From positions 1 through 20,293 of the forward strand of contig JANYKY010000362.1 in the NCBI GenBank assembly GCA_025357975.1: a stretch of 20,293 nt of DNA. The letters run 5' to 3'. The notes below the pieces were generated by a model that saw nothing but the letters and a program-made list of their open reading frames with translations, did no database searches and had not been told where the DNA came from. Each line of letters begins with the position of its first letter. The stretch's first letter is position 1. Source of the stretch: Gemmatimonadaceae bacterium. Lineage in GTDB: Bacteria > Gemmatimonadota > Gemmatimonadetes > Gemmatimonadales > Gemmatimonadaceae. Below are positions 13,045 through 18,930 of the stretch, in pieces. The position numbers and the translations under genes were made by a program.

Positions 13045-13754
13045 CGCTCGACCTCTTTGGAGAAGACATTCAGCACAAGCCGCGCCGAAAACGCGCGGTC
13101 GATGCACCGGTCAAGACTTCGACTCAGGTTGCTACGGATGATCCAGCATCGACGCTCGTCGCGATCTACGCAGACGAGTCGTGTCTCGGCAATGGCCGCG
13201 AAGGAAGCAACCCCGGTGGAGCTGGCGGAGTAATCGAGATGATGCACCTGGACGACGGATCTCTGAGCCGCTGGGATTACTGGATCGCCGAGCGGGGGAC
13301 GACGAACAATCGGATGGCGCTGCGCTCCGTCATCGAAGCGTTCGGGGAGCTGGCGCAAATGAAGCAGCCGTTTCGCGTCGTATTCACGAGTGACTCCAAG
13401 TACATTGTCGAAGGGATGCGCTCGTGGGTAGCCGGCTGGATCGCCAGAGGCTGGCGCCGCAAGGCAGGCCCAATCGAGAATCTCGCTCTGTGGAAACAGG
13501 CCGTCGAATCGACTTCGCCATTCCGGACACAATGGAACTGGGTGCGCGGTCACAATGGCCAGCCGCAGAACGAATACGCAAACCATCTCGCCACGCGCGC
13601 GGCGGCCGAGCAATCGAATTCAGGTGGGTTGCGCCCGTCAGAATTCGATAGCTGGCTGGCTGAGCTCAAGACGGGAAAAAATGGGCTCAGGGAAATTGCT
13701 CCATTTCCCGAGCCCGGGACATTCAAGCCAAGCCCAAGAGTATGGACGATCTAG
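13041..13754 (+). CDS. rnhA: RNase HI-family protein with substituted catalytic residues
   Basis: A 237-residue RNase H fold protein. It matches E. coli RNase HI over the whole core: IYADESCLGN, GTTNNRMALRSVIEAF, VVFTSDSKYIVEGM, WIARGWRRKAGPIENLALWK, and WNWVRGHNGQPQNEYANHLA. RNase HI cuts the RNA strand of RNA-DNA hybrids with two metal ions held by Asp10, Glu48, Asp70 and Asp134 (E. coli numbers). Here Asp45, Asp118 and the assisting His171 are kept, but Glu48 is Ala93 and Asp134 is Asn181; the residue after the first Asp is Glu46 instead of Gly. Loss of Glu48 normally abolishes activity, while Asn for Asp134 can be tolerated, so activity is uncertain. It also has about 40 extra N-terminal and 45 extra C-terminal residues. 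It overlaps both neighbours and is part of the 11645-15693 operon. Confidence 0.9.
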   Translation: MTLDLFGEDIQHKPRRKRAVDAPVKTSTQVATDDPASTLVAIYADESCLGNGREGSNPGGAGGVIEMMHLDDGSLSRWDYWIAERGTTNNRMALRSVIEAFGELAQMKQPFRVVFTSDSKYIVEGMRSWVAGWIARGWRRKAGPIENLALWKQAVESTSPFRTQWNWVRGHNGQPQNEYANHLATRAAAEQSNSGGLRPSEFDSWLAELKTGKNGLREIAPFPEPGTFKPSPRVWTI

Positions 13755-14497
13755 ATCGCGTTTTTCATCGTCTGGTGAGCAACATCCGCCACCGGCACTC
13801 AGAGTACCTCACGCTCCCCTTCACAGTTCAGGAGCTGTACGAGACTCTAATTCCATATCGCCATCACAGGCGTGAGCTCGGAATCGAGACCAACCAGGAT
13901 TACGAGATTGCCGTAACGCGATTGCTTTCGGGCGAGCGCGATTATCTGCTCGCCGATCAGGCAATGCGCGACAAGCTGCAGGCGGAGCTTGCGTCCCCGC
14001 ACATGGATCCGGGAGCCTTCCGCGAGTTTTCGGAATCAAAGGTGTCTCTCGCACCGGAGGCCCTCCGCCGAATCAGGGCGCTGACTGCGTCGGCGGAGCC
14101 AGCGGCGACTGCCGCGCCGGATGTCGCTTCCACTTCAGTCCAACAACCATCGGCAACCGCAGCCGCAACGGCCTCTCCCGGTGCACCGCCAGCACCTGCG
14201 GTTACTACTCCTCCTGCAATCACCGCGACTTTTCCAGTGTCCGCGCCATCTGTGCCCGAAGCTTCGGCACAAGCCGTGTCTCCACCGCCCGCGCCCGTCG
14301 CGTTGTCGTCTCTAATGAATGCGACGATTCCCGAAGGTTGCCGGTTCTGCGGCGGCACGCTGCCAGAAGGTCGCACCGTGATCTACTGTCCGCACTGCGG
14401 GAACAACCTTTCTGTATCGCGATGCCCGGCATGCGGGAGCGAGCTCGAGAAAGGATGGAAATTCTGCGCGACGTGCGGTCGCGGAGTCGGTGACTGA
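13742..14497 (+). CDS. Double zinc-ribbon protein with Pro/Ala linker
   Basis: A 251-residue cytoplasmic protein in three parts. Residues 1-115 form a mostly helical domain I do not recognise (FHRLVSNIRHRHSEYLTLPF through VSLAPEALRRIRALT). Residues 116-190 are a flexible Ala/Pro/Thr-rich linker. The C-terminal 52 residues carry two zinc ribbons with four CxxC pairs: C200-C203 with C216-C219, and C228-C231 with C242-C245. The ribbons are of the general double-zinc-ribbon type seen in many bacterial regulatory and membrane proteins, which bind nucleic acid or protein. The gene overlaps the RNase HI gene by 13 bases and lies 2 bases before the thiolase start, so it is translated from the same message. 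A role with RNase HI is possible but not shown by sequence. Confidence 0.85.
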   Translation: MDDLDRVFHRLVSNIRHRHSEYLTLPFTVQELYETLIPYRHHRRELGIETNQDYEIAVTRLLSGERDYLLADQAMRDKLQAELASPHMDPGAFREFSESKVSLAPEALRRIRALTASAEPAATAAPDVASTSVQQPSATAAATASPGAPPAPAVTTPPAITATFPVSAPSVPEASAQAVSPPPAPVALSSLMNATIPEGCRFCGGTLPEGRTVIYCPHCGNNLSVSRCPACGSELEKGWKFCATCGRGVGD

Positions 14498-14499
14498 GG

Positions 14500-15693
14500 G
14501 TGAGAGACGATTCGGTTGTATTTCTTTCCGCCGTTAGAACGGGCTTCGGTACGTTCGGTGGATCACTGAAGGACCTTACTGTCACTGAATTCACCACGGT
14601 TGCGGCCAGGGCTGCGATCGAGCGTGCGGGCATCGATGCAATCGACATTGACAGTGCGATCTTCGGCAACGTGCTCTACACAACGGCCAACTCCGTGTAT
14701 TTCTCGAGACACGTCGCGCTCAAATCCGGCCTGCGCGAAGAGAGCTCGGCTCTCACGGTCAATCGCCTCTGTGGTTCCGGATTTCAGGCGGTCGTAAGCG
14801 GCGCGCACGAGATTCTTCTCGGTGATTCAATTGTCTGCCTGGTTGGCGGAGCTGATAGCATGTCGCAAGCTCCGCATGTCGCACGGGTCAGGTGGGGTGT
14901 TCCACTGGGGAAATCTCCGCCGCTCGAGGACACCCTCTGGGCCGCACTCACCGACGAAAATGCCGGATTAGCGATGGCGGAGACTGCCGAGAACCTTGCG
15001 GTGAAGTACAACATCGACCGGCGGCGTGTGGATGATTTTGCGCTGAGATCACAGCATCTCGCGCGCGACGCATGGGCCGCTAACGCGTTCGCGGATGAGG
15101 TAGTCCCTGTTCCTGTACGCAATGCGAAGACAAAGCAGACCGAGATGTTCGCTCGCGACGAACATATGCGACCTGATTCGACTATCGAGGGCCTTACAAA
15201 ACTGAAGCCCGCATTTAAGGACAGCGGAGTCGTCACGGCCGGGAACGCGTCCGGCATCGGCGACGGCGCGGGCGCGATGATCATCGCGAGCGAGGCGTTT
15301 GCAAAAGAGCGTGGACTAAAACCGCTTGGACGACTCGTCGCGTGGGGAATCGCCGGCGTGGACCCGAAGATCATGGGTATCGGACCGGTGCCAGCGTCGA
15401 GAAAAGCATTGTCCGCGGCCGGTCTCACGCTTGCCGACATGGACATTGTCGAAATCAACGAGGCATTTTCGGCCCAGACTTGCGCGGTACAGCGCGAGCT
15501 CGCGATTCCAGAGGAGAAGCTCAATCGCCAAGGCGGTGCCATTGCAATCAGCCACCCGCTCGCGGCGTCCGGTGCGAGGATAACGGCCCATCTACTGCAT
15601 ACGTTACGAGCTGAAGGAAAGCGGTACGGTCTTGGAAGCGCGTGTATTGGCGGTGGTCAGGGCATAGCTCTCATCGTGGAAGCAATTCAGTAG
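14500..15693 (+). CDS. Acetyl-CoA acetyltransferase (thiolase II)
   Basis: A 397-residue cytoplasmic thiolase that joins two acetyl-CoA into acetoacetyl-CoA, or the reverse. The acylated Cys91 is in NRLCGSGFQAV, the NEAF motif in VEINEAFSAQ, His352 in AIAISHPLAASG, and the second cysteine, Cys382, in GSACIGGGQGIA. The usual GHPxGxSG block reads SHPLAASG, a mild variant found in biosynthetic and degradative relatives. The length is normal. GTG 14500 follows the zinc-ribbon gene by 2 bases. Three genes downstream is 3-hydroxybutyryl-CoA dehydrogenase, which uses the product, so the two likely work in the same C4 acyl-CoA route (butyrate-type or beta-oxidation). PhaA for polyhydroxybutyrate is an alternative name, but the reductase and synthase are not here. 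Confidence 0.95.
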   Translation: MRDDSVVFLSAVRTGFGTFGGSLKDLTVTEFTTVAARAAIERAGIDAIDIDSAIFGNVLYTTANSVYFSRHVALKSGLREESSALTVNRLCGSGFQAVVSGAHEILLGDSIVCLVGGADSMSQAPHVARVRWGVPLGKSPPLEDTLWAALTDENAGLAMAETAENLAVKYNIDRRRVDDFALRSQHLARDAWAANAFADEVVPVPVRNAKTKQTEMFARDEHMRPDSTIEGLTKLKPAFKDSGVVTAGNASGIGDGAGAMIIASEAFAKERGLKPLGRLVAWGIAGVDPKIMGIGPVPASRKALSAAGLTLADMDIVEINEAFSAQTCAVQRELAIPEEKLNRQGGAIAISHPLAASGARITAHLLHTLRAEGKRYGLGSACIGGGQGIALIVEAIQ

Positions 15694-15713
15694 CCCGGTG
15701 TAGTACCCGGGCT
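15692..15713 (+). terminator. Hairpin at the thiolase stop codon (weak terminator candidate)
   Basis: AGCCCGG (15692-15698) pairs with CCGGGCT (15707-15713) over an 8-base loop. The stem begins within the TAG stop. No run of T follows, so it is not a canonical intrinsic terminator, but it sits between the operon end and the next gene. Confidence 0.35.
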
Positions 15714-15753
15714 TGAACATCGCGCTCGCGCGCGACAACCCGGAGATAGATAA

Positions 15754-16896
15754 ATGCGATCCTCAATCGCGCGACTGGCAACGATGGCTCTCATCGCCGC
15801 GTCGCTCGCATGCGCGACGGCAGGCGGTCCTGGTGGAGTTGGTAGTGGGACTGGCACCGGTGCGCGACGCGGTCCCAACGGCGACCGTCCTGACAACGAC
15901 ACGACGAGCTCGCGACCGACCGTGTGGCCCGTCAGGACCCAGGAGCACGTCGATAGCTGGCTGCATGGCTTCGCGATGATTCAGGACGACACGACCATGG
16001 TGCCGTTCTTTCGACGAGGGTACAAGGCGGAGCTGAATGACATGAAGCGCCGGAGCAATGTTACAACGCTGCTCGATGCAAATACGGCGAAGCTTCGCGC
16101 GCGCCTTGCAGCGAATCCGCAGCTCGTGAACGCGCAGTTCGTTCCCCTGTACTTCGATTCATTCGACGAGCTGGCGCAGGCGATCGACCTGATGTATCGC
16201 GCCGACGGAAATCCGCAGGCGGCGAGCAGCCAGGAAGCAGCATCCCTGATTCAGCTGATGTCCGGTTATTTCCCGACGCAGCCAGATCGTGACTGGGCCC
16301 GATTGTTCGTTCAGTCAGTGCGCGATGAAGACACACATTTTTACAAGGCGTACTGGAACCAGCAGCAGAGCGAGCGCTCAGCCGTCGTATCCTCTGTAAC
16401 GAACCTCTGGCAGAACACGTATCGGCCGCGTTTGCAGAATTTCCTCAACAATACAGGGCAGGCTGGCGGCGAGATCCTCTTGTCACTGCCGCTCGACGGC
16501 GAAGGCAGAACGCTGTCGGCGGGAAAGCGACAGAACACGAGCGTCGTGAATTTCCCGTCTCGTCCAGCTCAGGCAATCGAGGCGATTTACGTCATCGTGC
16601 ACGAGTTGGGCGGCAACATCGTTCAAACCGCGGTGAAGGACAACGTGACTCCGACGGATCAGCGGATGGGACTTGCTGATCGCTACATTGCGGCCGGCTC
16701 GGTCAGGGCTGGAGCGCTGCTGCTGCAAAAAGTGTCGCCGGATCTGGTTGATGGATACGCGAGATATTACCTGAATTCAGCGAATAGAAGCCTCGGTACG
16801 AACGCGACTGCTTCTCTCGCGTTGGCGTTTCCGCTGCCGGACAAGATCCGGGATGCGATTTCCAGGCAGATCGATGTTGTGCTTGGGGGTATCTGA
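15754..16896 (+). CDS. Exported protein of unknown function (signal peptide, degenerate HE motif)
   Basis: A 380-residue protein with an N-terminal export signal (MRSSIARLATMALIAASLAC). Cys20 after SLA could be lipidated, though Ser at -3 is a poor lipobox residue; simple signal-peptidase cleavage is the alternative. A Gly/Thr-rich linker of about 35 residues follows, then a mostly helical domain from about residue 57. Within it, IYVIVHELGGNIVQTAV (His283-Glu284) looks like the HE half of a metalloprotease HExxH helix, but the second His is Gly287, so peptidase activity is doubtful. I know no function for it. GGAG 8 bases before ATG 15754 supports the start. It stands between two plus-strand operons and is followed by a repeat-rich gene-free region. 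Confidence 0.82.
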   Translation: MRSSIARLATMALIAASLACATAGGPGGVGSGTGTGARRGPNGDRPDNDTTSSRPTVWPVRTQEHVDSWLHGFAMIQDDTTMVPFFRRGYKAELNDMKRRSNVTTLLDANTAKLRARLAANPQLVNAQFVPLYFDSFDELAQAIDLMYRADGNPQAASSQEAASLIQLMSGYFPTQPDRDWARLFVQSVRDEDTHFYKAYWNQQQSERSAVVSSVTNLWQNTYRPRLQNFLNNTGQAGGEILLSLPLDGEGRTLSAGKRQNTSVVNFPSRPAQAIEAIYVIVHELGGNIVQTAVKDNVTPTDQRMGLADRYIAAGSVRAGALLLQKVSPDLVDGYARYYLNSANRSLGTNATASLALAFPLPDKIRDAISRQIDVVLGGI

Positions 16897-16903
16897 TCTG
16901 TCA

Positions 16904-17171
16904 GGCCACTTAGGCCACGAAGAGCCCAAAGAAACAACACGAAGAACAGCAACCCCGTCACGGAGACCACGGAGCACACGGAGAACCGCCTTTTTTGTTA
17001 ACCATCTCGCGTACGCGGGGTGGCCTCTGCTTCGCCGCCCTCCGGCGCACAAAACGGTTAACAACATTTAGTAGTTTTCCTCCGTGAGCTTCGTGTCCTC
17101 CGTGTCGCGGTTGCAGTGTCGCCGTTGCAGTTATTCGTGTCCATTTCGTCGACTTCGTGTTCTTTGTGGCC
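16904..17171. repeat. Composite inverted-repeat element made of 9-bp CACGGAG units
   Basis: This fills most of the 337-base gap 16897-17233, in which I see no gene. Each arm carries, in the same order and in opposite orientation, GGCCAC plus an A-rich part with CACGAAG, then AACAGCAAC or AACTGCAAC (16945-16953; 17124-17132 on the other strand), then three 9-base units CACGGAGNN (16959-16983) or their complements CTCCGTG/CTTCGTG (17080-17104). The central loop has a further inverted repeat TTGTTAACC (16995-17003) and GGTTAACAA (17056-17064). The symmetrical build suggests a non-coding repetitive element, perhaps spread by a transposase in trans or forming a structured RNA. Short open frames across it have low-complexity, repeat-derived translations and are not genes. 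Confidence 0.8.
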
Positions 17172-17233
17172 AAAGACGGGCTATGTGACGTGATGTCCTC
17201 GAATCACGGCGAAGGCGTTTAGTTTTCCCGACA

Positions 17234-18046
17234 ATGGCAGACGACGGCAGCTCCAGCGTTCCAGCCAAGAATCCACCCCTCGACCGCAGCGCGATCGAAA
17301 GGGTGCTCGCGCGCGCGTCGGAATTACAGGCGACGAGCGCCAATACCGATTCGAGTGGTTTGCTGACCGAAGCAGAGTTAATGGACATCGGCAAGGAGGC
17401 GGGGATCAGCCCCAACACGCTGACCCAGGCCCTCGCCGAAGAACGCTCCAGGATCGCAGTTGTCGAGGAACAGGGATTCATTGCCGGCATCACCGGGCCC
17501 GCTATCGCCACGGCATCGCGAACCGTTCGAGGCACGCCTATCGAAGTTCTCGCAGCAATCGATAACCACATGCAGCGCGAAGAATGTCTTCGCGTTCAGC
17601 GCCGCTTCCCTGACCGAGTTACCTGGGAGCCTCGCTCAGGAGTGCTCGGCCAGTTGCAACGCGGTCTCAACATGAGTGGTCGAGGATATCATCTGACTCG
17701 CGCGAGCCAGGTTGCCGCGACGATTATTCCCGTCGACAACGAGAGAGTGCTCGTGAGGCTCGACGCCGACTTATCGCACTCGCGCGACTCGCGGGTAAGA
17801 GTTGGGGCCGGCGCGCTCGTTGCCGGTATTCTTGGAAGCGGTGTGATTGCAGTTCTTGGAACTCTCGTCGCCGCCCCTGAAGCGATCATGATTATCGGTA
17901 CAGCGGCTGCGGTTCCGACACTGCTCGGAGCAACCGCTGGCTATCAGGTTGGAAAAGGACACCGTCAGCTCATCATGCGGGCACAGCTCGCGCTCGAGCA
18001 GACACTCGACCGACTCGAATTTGGATCGAATCGGAGGATAAAGTGA
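17234..18046 (+). CDS. Membrane protein of unknown function with two helices
   Basis: A 270-residue protein. Residues 16-75 form a helical domain (SAIERVLARASELQ, then LTEAELMDIGKEAGISPNTL) whose pattern resembles small N-terminal helical domains of uncharacterised bacterial membrane proteins. The middle part (about 80-190) looks mixed alpha/beta and has no recognisable motif. Two adjacent hydrophobic helices occupy about residues 194-242 (AGALVAGILGSGVIAVLG and IMIIGTAAAVPTLLGATAGY), and the end is an amphipathic helix. No function is known to me. ATG 17234 has no Shine-Dalgarno sequence; TAGTTT lies 8 bases before it, so the message may be nearly leaderless. Its TGA overlaps the GTG of the next gene by 4 bases, making it the first gene of an operon with the dehydrogenase and FAD oxidase. 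Confidence 0.82.
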   Translation: MADDGSSSVPAKNPPLDRSAIERVLARASELQATSANTDSSGLLTEAELMDIGKEAGISPNTLTQALAEERSRIAVVEEQGFIAGITGPAIATASRTVRGTPIEVLAAIDNHMQREECLRVQRRFPDRVTWEPRSGVLGQLQRGLNMSGRGYHLTRASQVAATIIPVDNERVLVRLDADLSHSRDSRVRVGAGALVAGILGSGVIAVLGTLVAAPEAIMIIGTAAAVPTLLGATAGYQVGKGHRQLIMRAQLALEQTLDRLEFGSNRRIK

Positions 18047-18930
18047 AGCACATAGAGAAAGTCGGCGTGCTCGGCGGAGGTCTGATGGGAAGCGGGATCG
18101 CTCAGGTCTCAGCCGCCGCCGGGTTTCCAACGATCATCCGCGAAGTGTCGGAGCAGCTTGGCGATAAGGCACGCTCAGCCATCACGAAAATGCTGACGAA
18201 AGGAATCGAGCGGGGCAAAGTCACCGAGGCGCAACGGGACACCACCCTCGGGAACCTCACTTTCACGACCGACCTCACGCGGCTCGCGCAATGCGGCATC
18301 GTGATCGAGGCAGTGGTCGAAGACCTCGCGCTGAAGAATGATCTGTGGAAGGGGTTGAACGGCGTTTGCCCTGCTGAAACCATATTCGCATCGAACACTT
18401 CGAGTCTTACAATCGCCGCGATGGCCGCTGCCTGTGGACGGCCGGATAAAATGCTTGGCCTGCACTTTTTCAATCCCGTTCCGCTCATGAAGCTGGTCGA
18501 GGTAGTTAAGACCATCACGACCAGCAATGAGACCGCGGATACAGCTTTCGAGTTCGTGAAACGGCTGGGGAAAGAACCTATACGGGCAAAAGACAACTCC
18601 GGCTTTGTCGTGAATCTTCTGCTCGTTCCTTATATGATCGATGCGATCAACGCTCTCGAGAGCAACGTGGCGAGCGTCGAAGACATCGACAAAGGCATGA
18701 TGCTCGGCGCTGGATATCCGATGGGGCCATTCACGCTTCTCGATTTCGTGGGTCTGGACACGACCTATAAAATCGCCGAGATAATGTTCGACGAGTACCG
18801 CGAGAAACGTTATGCACCTCCGCCCCTCCTGAAGCGAATGGTCATGGCCGGCATGTACGGACGAAAATCAGGGAAGGGTTTTTATGACTATTCGGAAGAT
18901 CCCCCGGTAGTGACGCCACTCGGGTTATGA
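18043..18930 (+). CDS. hbd: 3-hydroxybutyryl-CoA dehydrogenase
   Basis: A 295-residue NAD-dependent 3-hydroxyacyl-CoA dehydrogenase of the short, stand-alone type, which interconverts (S)-3-hydroxybutyryl-CoA and acetoacetyl-CoA. The N-terminal Rossmann motif is VGVLGGGLMGSGIAQVSAAAG, with an acidic residue (Glu35) at the end of the second strand favouring NAD. ASNTSSL and GLHFFNPVPLMKLVEVV contain the catalytic pair His141 and Glu153. The C-terminal domain has DNSGFVVNLLLVPYMIDAINAL and GYPMGPFTLLDFVGLD, and ends GRKSGKGFYDYS. The length is as expected. GTG 18043 overlaps the upstream stop, and its own stop overlaps the ATG of the FAD oxidase (ATGA), so the three genes are coupled. With the thiolase at 14.5 kb it completes two steps of C4 acyl-CoA metabolism. 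Confidence 0.96.
   Translation: MKHIEKVGVLGGGLMGSGIAQVSAAAGFPTIIREVSEQLGDKARSAITKMLTKGIERGKVTEAQRDTTLGNLTFTTDLTRLAQCGIVIEAVVEDLALKNDLWKGLNGVCPAETIFASNTSSLTIAAMAAACGRPDKMLGLHFFNPVPLMKLVEVVKTITTSNETADTAFEFVKRLGKEPIRAKDNSGFVVNLLLVPYMIDAINALESNVASVEDIDKGMMLGAGYPMGPFTLLDFVGLDTTYKIAEIMFDEYREKRYAPPPLLKRMVMAGMYGRKSGKGFYDYSEDPPVVTPLGL

Noticed and set aside
13041..13754. RNase H of a retroelement or retron
   Set aside because: No reverse transcriptase, msr/msd-like region or effector gene is adjacent; the neighbours are housekeeping-type genes.
14784..15542. Minus-strand open frame of 252 codons inside the thiolase
   Set aside because: It is antisense to a thiolase with all catalytic motifs; the Ser/Ala-rich translation is a frame shadow.
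15754..16896. Active zinc metallopeptidase
   Set aside because: The HE pair at 283-284 lacks the second His of HExxH and no downstream Glu ligand could be placed.
16904..17171. CRISPR array
   Set aside because: The repeated units are 9 bases, partly inverted, with no 25-35 base repeats or regular unique spacers, and no cas genes.
16853..17173. Short open frames in the 16.9-17.2 kb gap, such as a 71-codon frame rich in TKNTKSTKW
   Set aside because: They only translate the CACGGAG/CACGAAG repeats and have no start signal or domain.
10971..18930. Complete polyhydroxybutyrate operon
   Set aside because: Only a phasin-like protein, a thiolase and an (S)-type 3-hydroxybutyryl-CoA dehydrogenase are present; phaB and phaC are absent from the window.
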